Shown in pieces: positions 16,038 through 24,270 of a stretch of DNA of 64,000 nucleotides (position 1 is its first letter; the number at the start of each line of letters is the position of its first letter). This stretch comes from Chryseosolibacter sp964563295. GTDB lineage: Bacteria > Bacteroidota > Bacteroidia > Cytophagales > Cyclobacteriaceae. The stretch is from NCBI GenBank assembly GCA_964563295.1, contig CAZLWX010000003.1:1-64000 (forward strand). The letters are read 5' to 3'. A model generated the notes under the pieces. That model had not been told where the DNA came from. It worked only from the letters and a program-made list of their open reading frames with translations, and made no database searches. A program made the translations under genes and the position numbers.

Positions 16038-18724
16038 TGAAGAAGTACTACCTGATTGTCATACTCCTTTGCGTCGCAGCCGATTCATGGTCGCAGTTTC
16101 GCCGCCGTGACCGCAGCACGCAGTCGCAGGCAAGCGAGAGCACACTCAACTATGCCAATCCTGCGGAATACACCATCGCGGGAATCGACGTTGTCGGAAT
16201 CAGTTTCCTTGATAAGAATGCGATGATCTCCATCTCCGGTCTCAAGATCGGCGATAAGGTCAAAATCCCCGGAGACGACATCACCAACGCGATACGCCGA
16301 ATCTGGAAATACGGACTCGTTGGCGATATTACCATCGAGGTGGAGCGGATTGAAGGTTCCAATGTTTATCTCAGTATTATCCTGGCGGAGCGCTCGCGGT
16401 TGACCGCGTTCTATTTTACCGGCATCAACAAGACACAGGAATCCTCCCTGAAAGATGATCTGAACCTGATTAAGGGAAAGATTGTCAATGACGCGATGAT
16501 CCGCAACACGGAACTCGCCGTCAAGAAGTTCTTTGTCAAGAAAGGCTTCCTGAACACAGAAGTTAAGGTGTACCAGGAAAAAGATACCTTGGCCACTGAT
16601 GGCATCCGCCTTCGCATTGCCGTCAACCCCAGGTCGAAAGTTAAAATCAATGCGATCAACTTTGATGGGAACGACAACATCGATGATGCCAGGCTCAAAC
16701 GACGACTGAAGAAAACAAAAGAACACGCGCGCTTTACATTGCACCGGACCATTCTCCGGGAGTTATTCTCCCCATCCAATTACAACCATGGACGCCAGAA
16801 GGAAGACTGGAGGGATGTCAAGGGTTTTATCAACGATAATGTCAAACTCAACATCTTCGCCGGATCGAAATTCATTCGCAGCGAATACGACGAAGACAAG
16901 AAAAAGCTAGTCGCCTACTACAACTCGCACGGATACCGCGATGCTGAGATCGTATCCGATTCTATTTACACATACGATGATCGGACCATCAACATCGATT
17001 TCAAGGTGTACGAGGGCCCGAAGTACTATTTCAGGAACATCATTTGGACTGGCAACTATGTGTACACCGACCGGCAACTGGAGACTGTCCTCGGAATAAA
17101 AAAGGGAGATGTCTATAACAAGGAGCTGATTGACCGGAAACTGACGTTCAATCCGAAGGGACTCGACATCAGCGGTCTCTATATGGATGACGGCTACCTG
17201 TTCTTCAGTATCAATCCAGTCGAGGTGGCCGTCGCCGGAGATTCGATTGACGTGGAGATGAGAATTTTCGAAGGTGAGCAGGCAACGATCAACGAGGTGA
17301 CGATTACGGGCAACACGCGAACCAGTGACCACGTCATCCGTCGCGAACTGAGTACAATCCCGGGGCAGAAATTCCGCCGGTCCGACATTATCAGGACACA
17401 ACAGAGTCTATCGCAGCTGGGTTATTTCGCGCCTGAGAAGGTAAGTCAGAACCTCGTTCCCAATCCGGCAAACGGCACGGTAGACATCGAGTGGGAGGTT
17501 GAGGAGCAATCCAATGACCAGATCGAGTTATCAGGAGGCTGGGGGGGCTACTATGGATTTGTCGGAACGCTCGGATTGACATTTAATAACTTCTCTATCC
17601 GAAACATTCCGAAAATCCACGAATGGAAGCCGCTGCCAGTCGGCGACGGCCAGCGGCTCCAGGTACGTTTTCAGGCTAATGGTCGTCAGTTTCAAAGCTA
17701 TAGTTTCTCATTCACCGAGCCGTGGCTTGGAGGGCGCAAACCTCATTCTTTCACCGTCAGCCTCAACAGCTCGGCCATGCGCACGCTTTACGGATTCACT
17801 ACATCGCAGGACTACGATCCCTTGCTGAAAGTCAACAGTGCAACTGTCGGCTTGGGCAGGAGGCTGGAATGGCCCGACAACTACTTCACGCTGATGAACT
17901 CGTTATCATTCTCGCAGTATACTCTGCGGGACTACCGGTCGGGATTGGGTTTCTCGGACGGCGTTGCGAACAGCATCTATTTCAACACGCAGATCTCCCG
18001 CAACAGCATAGACCAGATCATGTATCCGACTCAAGGATCGTCAGTCTCTTTGAGCGTGCAGCTGACACCGCCACATTCACTTTGGCGGGACGTCGATTAT
18101 GAGGATCCGAACCTTGCTCCAGCCGTCCGCTATAAATGGACGGAATTTCACAAATGGATGTTTGACTCGAAGTATTATCTGCCGCTCGACCAGAAAAAGA
18201 AACTTGTACTGGAAGCGAAGGCACATTTTGGCTTCATCGGTTCGTACTACAAGAAAACCGGTGTGACTCCCTTCGAACGGTTCTACCTGGGAGGCAGTGG
18301 CCTGGCCGGCGGATTCAACACATTCCTCCTGGCAACGGAGATCATCGGTCTGAGAGGATATGATGATAACAAGATCACACCTCCCTTATTCAATCGCTTT
18401 GGAGGAACCCAGACGAGCGACAACACGATCCTGGGCGGTATTGTCTTTGAAAAAGTAGGGCTGGAATTGAGGTACCCCGTTACTACCGGCAATGCGGCCA
18501 CCATTTACGGCTTTGTATTTACAGAGGCTGGCAACAACTGGAACAATTACGAAGATTTCAATCCGTTTAAGGTATACAAGTCCGCAGGGGTGGGGGCGAG
18601 GATATTTATGCCGGCATTTGGCCTGATTGGATTGAATTGGGCCTATGGATTTGACACGATACCCTTTGCTACCGACCGAAGCGGATCGCAGTTCCACTTT
18701 ACCATTGGGCAGCAAATCAGATAG
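16037..18724 (+). CDS. bamA: Outer-membrane protein assembly factor BamA
   Basis: 895 residues from the ATG at 16037, which overlaps the uppS TGA. A signal peptide (about 1-20, ending DSWSQ) is followed by POTRA domains (first one about 45-125 with YTIAGIDVVGISFLDKNAM; the last about 420-495 with INEVTITGNTRTSDHVIRRE) and a C-terminal 16-strand Omp85 barrel. The conserved lid-lock region is seen as FYLGGSGLAGGF and the barrel ends in QFHFTIGQQIR. Between POTRA domains there is an insertion around residues 235-290, common in Bacteroidota. It is the essential insertase for outer-membrane proteins and is followed by two Skp-type chaperones. Confidence 0.95.
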   Translation: MKKYYLIVILLCVAADSWSQFRRRDRSTQSQASESTLNYANPAEYTIAGIDVVGISFLDKNAMISISGLKIGDKVKIPGDDITNAIRRIWKYGLVGDITIEVERIEGSNVYLSIILAERSRLTAFYFTGINKTQESSLKDDLNLIKGKIVNDAMIRNTELAVKKFFVKKGFLNTEVKVYQEKDTLATDGIRLRIAVNPRSKVKINAINFDGNDNIDDARLKRRLKKTKEHARFTLHRTILRELFSPSNYNHGRQKEDWRDVKGFINDNVKLNIFAGSKFIRSEYDEDKKKLVAYYNSHGYRDAEIVSDSIYTYDDRTINIDFKVYEGPKYYFRNIIWTGNYVYTDRQLETVLGIKKGDVYNKELIDRKLTFNPKGLDISGLYMDDGYLFFSINPVEVAVAGDSIDVEMRIFEGEQATINEVTITGNTRTSDHVIRRELSTIPGQKFRRSDIIRTQQSLSQLGYFAPEKVSQNLVPNPANGTVDIEWEVEEQSNDQIELSGGWGGYYGFVGTLGLTFNNFSIRNIPKIHEWKPLPVGDGQRLQVRFQANGRQFQSYSFSFTEPWLGGRKPHSFTVSLNSSAMRTLYGFTTSQDYDPLLKVNSATVGLGRRLEWPDNYFTLMNSLSFSQYTLRDYRSGLGFSDGVANSIYFNTQISRNSIDQIMYPTQGSSVSLSVQLTPPHSLWRDVDYEDPNLAPAVRYKWTEFHKWMFDSKYYLPLDQKKKLVLEAKAHFGFIGSYYKKTGVTPFERFYLGGSGLAGGFNTFLLATEIIGLRGYDDNKITPPLFNRFGGTQTSDNTILGGIVFEKVGLELRYPVTTGNAATIYGFVFTEAGNNWNNYEDFNPFKVYKSAGVGARIFMPAFGLIGLNWAYGFDTIPFATDRSGSQFHFTIGQQIR

Positions 18725-18726
18725 TT

Positions 18727-19266
18727 ATGCGGGCCTGTTTTGTTACGCTTTTTTTTCTCATTTTCGGCCTGAATATTGCGTCTTTCGGTCAACGATTCGG
18801 GTACATAGACACGGATTTTATCCTGAACAAGATGCCGGATTACAAGAAGGCACAGGATGAAATCAACGAGCTCTCGCAAGCCTGGGAAAAGGAGGTTCAG
18901 GACATGCAGAAAAAGATTGAGGGAATGTACGCCGCCCTTCAGGCAGAGCAGGTCCTGCTGACAGAGGAAATGAAGCGAGAACGGACTTCGGTGATTCAGA
19001 AGGAAGAAGCCGAGATGAAAGAGTACCAGAAGAAAGTATTCGGCTTCGGCGGATTGTTCTTTCTCAAGAAGCAGGAACTGATCAAGCCAATACAGGATAA
19101 GGTCTGGGATGCGGTCGACAAGGTGGCAAAACAGAACAACCTGGCCATCGTATTCGACAAGGCCGGGGAGTTAGTGATGATTTACACGGACCCTCGCTAT
19201 GACTATACAGACTTTGTCCTTGACGAGCTTGGCCTCGGTGACCCGAACGACAAGATTAAAAATTAA
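18727..19266 (+). CDS. Skp/OmpH-type periplasmic chaperone, copy 1
   Basis: 179 residues: signal peptide (about 1-21, ending IASFGQ), then the OmpH core. Shared signature: FGYIDTDFILNKMPDYKKAQ. The central part (about 45-115) is strongly charged and helical, as expected for the tentacles of the Skp trimer. Skp holds unfolded outer-membrane proteins in the periplasm for delivery to BamA. It begins 3 bp after the bamA stop. It differs from copy 2 in having a short Gly/Phe-rich insertion (VFGFGGLFFLKKQ). Confidence 0.9.
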   Translation: MRACFVTLFFLIFGLNIASFGQRFGYIDTDFILNKMPDYKKAQDEINELSQAWEKEVQDMQKKIEGMYAALQAEQVLLTEEMKRERTSVIQKEEAEMKEYQKKVFGFGGLFFLKKQELIKPIQDKVWDAVDKVAKQNNLAIVFDKAGELVMIYTDPRYDYTDFVLDELGLGDPNDKIKN

Positions 19267-19282
19267 CCACACTAAAACTCAA

Positions 19283-19834
19283 ATGAGAAAATTCATTGCA
19301 TTGATCGCGCTGGCATTTGGCTTTTTCGCCGGTCACGCACAAGTCGATCCACCTGTGAAGATTGGATATGCCGACGTCGACTATATCTTTTCCAAGATGC
19401 CTGAATTCAAGCAGGTCGACGCCGAATTGAAGTCCACTCAAAACATGCTGAAGACTCAGATCGAAAACAAAGCGAAAGAGTTTCAGACAAAGCTTCAGGA
19501 CTATAACGCAAATGCTAATACCATGCTTGATGCCGTGCGCGCCAATACCGAACGTGAACTGAGGCAGTTGCAGGAAAATCTCGAGCGTTTGCAACAGGAT
19601 GCTCAAAGCACCATCCAGAACAAACAGGCTCAACTGATGCAGCCGATCTACGACAAAATTGGAAAGGCCATCGAAGATGTTGCCAAGGAGAATAATTTCA
19701 CCTTTGTGCTCAACCAACAGCTTGGCGGCCTCGACGTGGTTTTGTACGGCGACGAAAAATTGGATATCTCAGATCTCGTCCTGAAGAAAATGGGCATCAC
19801 GGTGACAGCCGATCAAAAGGCCCCGCAAAACTGA
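19283..19834 (+). CDS. Skp/OmpH-type periplasmic chaperone, copy 2
   Basis: 183 residues from the ATG at 19283, which gives a clean signal peptide (MRKFIALIALAFGFFAGHAQ); the longer frame from 19199 lies inside the preceding gene. The mature part has IGYADVDYIFSKMPEFKQVD, then a long coiled-coil tentacle (about 45-115) and LMQPIYDKIGKAIEDVAKEN, NFTFVLNQQ at the C-terminal end. It is 16 bp downstream of copy 1 and is followed by a strong terminator, so bamA-ompH-ompH forms the end of one unit. Tandem OmpH genes behind bamA are usual in this phylum. Confidence 0.9.
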   Translation: MRKFIALIALAFGFFAGHAQVDPPVKIGYADVDYIFSKMPEFKQVDAELKSTQNMLKTQIENKAKEFQTKLQDYNANANTMLDAVRANTERELRQLQENLERLQQDAQSTIQNKQAQLMQPIYDKIGKAIEDVAKENNFTFVLNQQLGGLDVVLYGDEKLDISDLVLKKMGITVTADQKAPQN

Positions 19835-19854
19835 GAAGACTTTATCGATCATGA

Positions 19855-19879
19855 GCCTGCCCCGTCGGCAGGCTTTTTT
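19855..19879 (+). terminator. Rho-independent terminator after the OmpH pair
   Basis: GCCTGCC (19855-19861), 5-nt loop, GGCAGGC (19867-19873), then six T. It closes the uppS-bamA-ompH-ompH unit. Confidence 0.9.
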
Positions 19880-19891
19880 CTTTGTATCCGG

Positions 19892-20812
19892 ATGATCATA
19901 CCACCGCTTCTATCGAAAGGCGACACGATTGGCATCGTCGCACCGGCGCGCAAGGTATCGGCCGGCGACCTTGACCTGGCAGTCCAGGTATTCTCATCCT
20001 GGGGACTGCGGGTAGAGCTGGCCACTCACATTTTCAGTAAACACCACTCATACCTGGCCGGCAGCCAAAAGGAGAGATGGGAAGATTTCCAGTCGATGAT
20101 CGCAAATCCCTCCATCCGCGCAATCATCGCCGCGCGAGGGGGCTATGGAACGACACAAATACTGGACGATATCGATCTTTCCCCACTCAAGCATGACCCG
20201 AAATGGATTATCGGATTCAGTGATATTACCGCATTGCATTTGGCGCTGATGCGCGAAAATATCGCCAGCATTCATGGCCCGATGCCAGTCCTGTTCTCCA
20301 GACCCGCGGCTGCCGGGTCCATCGAAAGTCTGGGACGATTACTCATGAAGGGAGAATGCACCGTTGAGGTGCCCTTCATAGAATTCAACAAACCAGGCAC
20401 CGTTGAAGGGATCATGATTGGAGGAAACCTGTCGCTCCTCGTCGACTCGCTTGGCACACCGACAGAACCTGACACGCGGCGCAAAATTCTGTTTATCGAA
20501 GAGGTAGATGAATATTTGTATAAGCTCGACAGGATGATGACTCAGCTGAGACGCGCGGGAAAACTCAAACATCTCGCCGCGCTCGTCGTAGGGTACATGA
20601 CTGATATGAAAGATTCGGACTTAACCTATGGTGAAGTTTTCAACGAGATAATAATCAAGGCTGTCAGCGACTATGACTTCCCCGTGGCATTCAACTTCCC
20701 TTCCGGGCACGCAGATCCAAACCGCGCCTGGATTCACGGCGGCCACGCCACGCTGCAGGTGTCAGCGACATCCACCCGGTTGTCTTTTGACCGCATTACA
20801 AAAGGTACTTGA
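19892..20812 (+). CDS. LD-carboxypeptidase (S66 family)
   Basis: 306 residues. S66 peptidases cut the L,D bond of tetrapeptides during cytoplasmic murein recycling. The catalytic serine is S110 in WIIGFSDITALH; the acidic and histidine partners are in LFIEEVDEYLYKLDRMMTQL and NFPSGHADPNRAWIHG. The N-terminal GDTIGIVAPARKVSAGDLDL and AARGGYGTTQIL are also typical. There is no signal peptide. It starts only 13 bp after the terminator T-run, so its promoter must overlap the terminator or read-through supplies it. The 3' end overlaps the convergent LysE gene by 17 bp. Confidence 0.93.
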   Translation: MIIPPLLSKGDTIGIVAPARKVSAGDLDLAVQVFSSWGLRVELATHIFSKHHSYLAGSQKERWEDFQSMIANPSIRAIIAARGGYGTTQILDDIDLSPLKHDPKWIIGFSDITALHLALMRENIASIHGPMPVLFSRPAAAGSIESLGRLLMKGECTVEVPFIEFNKPGTVEGIMIGGNLSLLVDSLGTPTEPDTRRKILFIEEVDEYLYKLDRMMTQLRRAGKLKHLAALVVGYMTDMKDSDLTYGEVFNEIIIKAVSDYDFPVAFNFPSGHADPNRAWIHGGHATLQVSATSTRLSFDRITKGT

Positions 20813-21413
20813 TCGTGGCATACACGCCCAATACAAGAAGGGTGATTCCCGGGATTTTCCGGATGAAGCGGTTTTCCTGAAAGTATCGTACGACCTGCCG
20901 CGCCAGGAACGTAAAGATCGTCAGCAGCGCGAAACCACCGGCAGAAACGCCAACCAGGTAGGCATGCAATTCTGTGTTCGTCGACAAATCAGTCCAACCC
21001 TGACTTTTAATGTACGCTGTCATGGCTACCCAGAAAGGCAGGGCAAGAGGATTGAGTATGCCAAGGATCAGTCCCCGACGGAATCCGCTTTCCTGAAATT
21101 TCTTTGCCATCGCCGATTGATTTGTTCGGCTCTGTGACCAGAGGTTCAATACGCCAAACGAAGTCATGACCACGGCGCTTATCAGTTCAAAATTGTCAGT
21201 GATTGCCGGCGACGAAGTGATTAATTCCTGAAATTCTATCGCCAGCCAGGCGTAGGGGTATTCTACCAGCGCCGCTGCAAGCGCAAGACGCAATGCCACA
21301 CCTGCCTTCTTCTCCAGACCGAGTTGAATGATCGTCAGGTTGATCGTACCGGGGGGAAGGGTGCCGATAAAGCTAAATGCAAAGGCGATTGCAAATGAGA
21401 GGATTGCCTCCAT
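20796..21413 (-). CDS. LysE family exporter
   Basis: 205 residues with six hydrophobic helices. The start is the ATG at 21413 (MEAILSFAIAFAFSFIGTLP), which overlaps the TGA of the upstream ATP-grasp gene (TGATG); a longer frame to 21524 is only the shadow of that gene. The GTLPPGTINLTIIQLGLEKK segment matches the LysE-family substrate-path motif (family consensus PGPx4), and FRRGLILGILNPLALPFWVA is the second conserved block. Members export amino acids or small peptides. As third gene of a coupled DinB-ATP-grasp-LysE operon it may export what the ligase makes (inference). Confidence 0.8.
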   Translation of the reverse strand: MEAILSFAIAFAFSFIGTLPPGTINLTIIQLGLEKKAGVALRLALAAALVEYPYAWLAIEFQELITSSPAITDNFELISAVVMTSFGVLNLWSQSRTNQSAMAKKFQESGFRRGLILGILNPLALPFWVAMTAYIKSQGWTDLSTNTELHAYLVGVSAGGFALLTIFTFLARQVVRYFQENRFIRKIPGITLLVLGVYATIKYLL

Positions 21414-22453
21414 CACGATGTTGCCGATTTGAATTTTCGATAATACTGAAGGGCTTCCTTGAAAGAGATATATCCTACTCCGCGGGATCGATTCTCGCGT
21501 GCAATCGTAAAGATATCCTTCCAATGCCTGACTTGGACCGCCATCGCACGGAATAGACCGAAAGACGGATCATAGACATGCGCGGGCTCGGCTCCGCAGC
21601 CATTCAACTCCAGGATGACAACGCGTCCTTCGTACAAGTCATCCAGGCTCGCGCACCGGAGATCAAATCGGCCAAAATAAAAGCCCGGAATTGCCTGGCT
21701 TATTTTGTCAAATACCCCGCTCAATCGATCGTTAATAAACTTGCTCCCGTCCAGAAATTTTGTGCCTTTTGCATGGTTGCCTATGGACACTAACTCCACC
21801 CGTTCCCCGGGCGGGATCACCTCATCGAGTCGCTGCTCGAACTTTTCCTTAAGGGTTGCCCACTGTAGTTTGGCCCTGTCTTTGCCGAGGATCAATTGTT
21901 TGAGCGTTGACTTGCCATCTCCTTCAACGGCAAGCATCTCTTTAGCAATTATCGATACTACCTCACCTTCTTTGCGGGAAGGGTAACGCCGGTATTGCAC
22001 GCCAAACTCCAGCGGAAGATCGATCAAGTCCTGCACAAGAAATCCTATCCTTACCTCCTGAAGGTATCTCGCGATGTCGTTTTGATTGTCGATTCGCCTG
22101 ACCAGGTATCCACGTTCTCCGATGTCCGGTTTGAAAATGACCGGAAAGTTAAAGCCCTGGCGGTTCATCATAGCCAGCACTTCGTCAACGGTGGCGGGCA
22201 CCTGAACAAAGGAGGTTTTTGGACGAAGGGCAGAGGGAATCTTTTCCATCAACTCGAACTTCGACTCGCCAAACATACCACCCATGGGGATGCCTGGATT
22301 CGAGGCTGAAAAAAAGCACAATGAGCGCGCACGAATGGAAAGCCAAATGAAATAGACCATCGCCGGAAACTGAATTATTCCGAAAGGCCAGTATTCCCAG
22401 TGTAAAAGTCTGATGAAAAAATTACTGCGCGTAATGCTTTCCGTTATCGTCAT
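21413..22453 (-). CDS. ATP-grasp ligase with N-terminal membrane segment
   Basis: 346 residues. A hydrophobic segment at about 24-48 (FPAMVYFIWLSIRARSLCFF) precedes an ATP-grasp fold. Visible are VIFKPDIGERGYLVR (ATP-contacting lysine K108), VEGDGKSTLKQLI (178-190, a loop also seen in cyanophycin-synthetase-like ATP-grasps), RFDLRC at 262-267, and metal ligands E282 and N284 in VVILELNGCGAEPAH. ATP-grasp enzymes join a carboxylate to an amine or thiol through an acyl phosphate; the substrate cannot be named. It overlaps DinB upstream by four bases and LysE downstream by one. Cytoplasmic but probably membrane-attached. Confidence 0.78.
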   Translation of the reverse strand: MTITESITRSNFFIRLLHWEYWPFGIIQFPAMVYFIWLSIRARSLCFFSASNPGIPMGGMFGESKFELMEKIPSALRPKTSFVQVPATVDEVLAMMNRQGFNFPVIFKPDIGERGYLVRRIDNQNDIARYLQEVRIGFLVQDLIDLPLEFGVQYRRYPSRKEGEVVSIIAKEMLAVEGDGKSTLKQLILGKDRAKLQWATLKEKFEQRLDEVIPPGERVELVSIGNHAKGTKFLDGSKFINDRLSGVFDKISQAIPGFYFGRFDLRCASLDDLYEGRVVILELNGCGAEPAHVYDPSFGLFRAMAVQVRHWKDIFTIARENRSRGVGYISFKEALQYYRKFKSATS

Positions 22454-22983
22454 TGCTCCACACTGCCGAGGGTAGCATGGTCAGCCGACATTCTCCACCG
22501 CACGGTCGAAGCAGCAACCCCGAAATCGTCAGGGAGTGCAAGGTATGGCGCCACTTCCCGAACACCGATTTTGATGATGGCCATATGATGGACGGAGTGT
22601 TCTATGTTGTAGACCAGCTCTCGCAGCGCGTTAGTCTCAACGGAGACAAAATCATCGCCTGTGTGATCATAGCTGACATCAAGCCTGAGCGGACGTTCGA
22701 CCGTCACCGACTCGATGAATCGTGAAAGTCTCGAAAGAGTGTTCAAGGCGAACTGCTTGTCGACCTCGAGCCGCCGGTCGTGGTCCCGCTTGTCGTAGTT
22801 AATGACGCCGCATTCAAAGCCCCTCTCGAAGCACAGATAGAACTCCAGCGTATGGCGGACATGCTGACCGATGGTTGAGTTTCCGAGTGCTTCTGAAGCC
22901 TTGCTGTAGTCTTCGGAATGCATACCGGCGATCAGCCCGGCAAGCTGGTCAAAGATTCGTTGGCAAGCGCGAGTGAGGTTCAT
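22450..22983 (-). CDS. DinB-fold metalloprotein
   Basis: 177 residues forming a four-helix DinB/YfiT-like bundle. The metal triad expected for the fold is present: H44 in GQHVRHTLEFY and H129/H133 in NIEHSVHHMAIIKIG. DinB relatives include bacillithiol- and mycothiol-dependent S-transferases and metal hydrolases, but many members are unassigned. It is the first gene of the operon DinB-ATP-grasp-LysE with an exact TATATTTG box 15 nt before the ATG. Coupling to an ATP-grasp ligase hints at a shared small-molecule pathway; this is inference. Confidence 0.78.
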   Translation of the reverse strand: MNLTRACQRIFDQLAGLIAGMHSEDYSKASEALGNSTIGQHVRHTLEFYLCFERGFECGVINYDKRDHDRRLEVDKQFALNTLSRLSRFIESVTVERPLRLDVSYDHTGDDFVSVETNALRELVYNIEHSVHHMAIIKIGVREVAPYLALPDDFGVAASTVRWRMSADHATLGSVEQ

Positions 22984-22998
22984 GGTGCGGGATTGTTA

Positions 22999-23006
22999 CA
23001 AATATA
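22999..23006 (-). promoter_or_regulatory. -7 promoter box of the DinB-ATP-grasp-LysE operon
   Basis: Minus-strand TATATTTG, exact match to TAnnTTTG, 15 nt before the DinB ATG. Confidence 0.55.
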
Positions 23007-23262
23007 CGCAAAGAGCAGAATGTCAGTGAAGGCCAAATCCGGTCCCATATCGGATAAGTACCCAATCTTCTAACGGCTGGTTCATATTTTTCCTGATTTG
23101 ATCTAACCTTATTTGTGTTTGCTTCGCAGTAAAAGTCATTGGTAAATCCCATGTCGATGGCCTTACCTTTGACCGGTTCCCCCAATCAAAGTACCTGGCG
23201 GGACCACAACGGCAGAGGGCCAACTGCTCTTTCACATTGTAATGTTTTTGCGAATCGCCTTT

Positions 23263-23427
23263 TCATCTTTGAGCCTCGAAAAGGGCGACCAGATTCTTGA
23301 TCCTGGCGCGAACCGCGTTTTCGTTTTGCAAGGTGACGCACGGTGACAGATCGGTTTTGTCACCTGCCTTACAAATGGCCAAAAAATCGGTCAATAGTCC
23401 TAAAAACTTACATTGTTGATCTGGCAT
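23263..23427 (-). CDS. Possible 54-residue small protein
   Basis: An ATG at 23427 opens a 55-codon frame beginning MPDQQCKFLGLLTDFLAICK and ending RARIKNLVALFEAQR. The composition is protein-like with two amphipathic helices and three cysteines, and it lies in an otherwise empty spacer. I do not recognise a family, and I see no exact -7 box in front. It could be a real small cytosolic protein or a chance frame. Confidence 0.35.
   Translation of the reverse strand: MPDQQCKFLGLLTDFLAICKAGDKTDLSPCVTLQNENAVRARIKNLVALFEAQR
23332..23364. repeat. Repeated GGTGAC with inverted TGTCACC
   Basis: GGTGAC at 23332-23337 is repeated as GGTGACA at 23342-23348 and faces TGTCACC at 23358-23364 across a 9-nt loop. 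It lies inside the possible 54-codon gene, so it may be only a codon coincidence; alternatively an operator. Confidence 0.3.
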
Positions 23428-23471
23428 GGTGCTTGTTTTCGTTTAGGTAGAAACTGAGGGTTGAAAATGTT

Positions 23472-23858
23472 ATGAAGAAGCTCCTGGCCATCGCCTTGTT
23501 CGCAGTTATCTCTACTGGCGCGCAGGCTTATATTTCCGGCATTGCCATCATGACTGAGAAGCAGTCGAACATGGAGGTTTACATCAATGGCAAACTTTAC
23601 AACAAGACGCCGGAGAAATTTGTAAGAATCAAAAGTAAGCCGGGACTGTTTCACGTCGCCGTAAAGGTTCTCAATCCCTATGACCGTGTGTGGTACGTGG
23701 TCCGAAAGGATATCATTGTGGAGCAGGGTTTTGAATTTTTCTACAAGATTGTATTTGAGGAGGGCAAGCGTCCTGCTATCCAGGCCGTTAGAAAATATCC
23801 GGTATACTCGAGGTACTTTCTGAATCCGATGCTCTATAACCGGCACCCGGTTACTTGA
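23472..23858 (+). CDS. Small secreted protein of unknown function
   Basis: 128 residues. A signal peptide (MKKLLAIALFAVISTGAQA) is followed by a beta-rich domain with MTEKQSNMEVYINGKLYN and VRIKSKPGLFHVAVKVLN, which resembles the PEGA/DUF4476-like modules where a short sheet carries 'G-x-h-x-v'. I cannot assign a family firmly. The C-terminus is basic and aromatic. It lies convergent to the next membrane-protein gene, overlapping by 8 bp. No cysteine, so not a lipoprotein. Confidence 0.65.
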   Translation: MKKLLAIALFAVISTGAQAYISGIAIMTEKQSNMEVYINGKLYNKTPEKFVRIKSKPGLFHVAVKVLNPYDRVWYVVRKDIIVEQGFEFFYKIVFEEGKRPAIQAVRKYPVYSRYFLNPMLYNRHPVT

Positions 23859-24135
23859 CGGCCCGGCGTTGATTTCTCACTATCAGGGCGGCAACCACGA
23901 TAATAATCATGATCGTCAGTGGGTTCCAGTGAAACAAGGCAAAAGGACGATGGAAGTCGAACAGCCAACCGAATAGGGCGCCAAAAATTGATCCGATAAT
24001 CCCAAAGACAGCACCGAGAACGCCGCCGATCACACCAAATACTGCACCAAAAACTCCGGCAATAATCGGAATCGCAATGGGCAGAAACAGGATGCAACCA
24101 ATGATTACGAACAGGAGAACAATACCTTTTGCCAT
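23851..24135 (-). CDS. Small glycine-rich membrane protein
   Basis: 94 residues from the ATG at 24135 (MAKGIVLLFVIIGCILFLPI); a frame extending to 24204 adds residues unlike a membrane-protein start. It has long hydrophobic stretches with small-residue periodicity (IAGVFGAVFGVIGGVLGAVF), then a cytosolic RNQRRAVK tail. Probably three short helices. Function unknown; similar small proteins are frequent near stress-response genes, but nothing here shows a role. Confidence 0.6.
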   Translation of the reverse strand: MAKGIVLLFVIIGCILFLPIAIPIIAGVFGAVFGVIGGVLGAVFGIIGSIFGALFGWLFDFHRPFALFHWNPLTIMIIIVVAALIVRNQRRAVK

Positions 24136-24210
24136 ATGATTGGTGATTAGCCCCTCCAGCTTCAAACATTGTTCCATTCTTCCCCTTGTGCCTTCAGGCC
24201 GCATTCAGCA

Positions 24211-24240
24211 AAGAAAAATCCCCGACAGCAGCCGGGGATT
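24211..24240 (-). terminator. Terminator of the fatty-acid oxidation operon
   Basis: On the minus strand: AATCCCCG, 8-nt loop, CGGGGATT followed by T-rich sequence (24211-24218). It lies 31 bp after the acyl-CoA dehydrogenase stop. Confidence 0.8.
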
Positions 24241-24270
24241 GTTCGATTTTGCACAAGGACCTGTTCAGTT

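Larger units (their letters stand above)
22984..23471. other. 488-bp spacer with one possible small gene
   Basis: This is the longest stretch without an established gene. It holds the operon promoter box at 22999-23006, a possible 54-codon minus-strand gene (23263-23427) and a hairpin (23332-23364). Two overlapping minus-strand frames between 23235 and 22949 are open but recall no family, and only one could be real. No RNA gene or repeat is recognisable. Confidence 0.5.

Noticed and set aside
16085..16744. 219-codon frame antisense to bamA
   Set aside because: It lies fully inside bamA and shows no recognisable motif.
22949..23235. Two overlapping minus-strand frames of 70-78 codons in the spacer
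   Set aside because: They overlap each other and the dinB promoter, and neither recalls a family.
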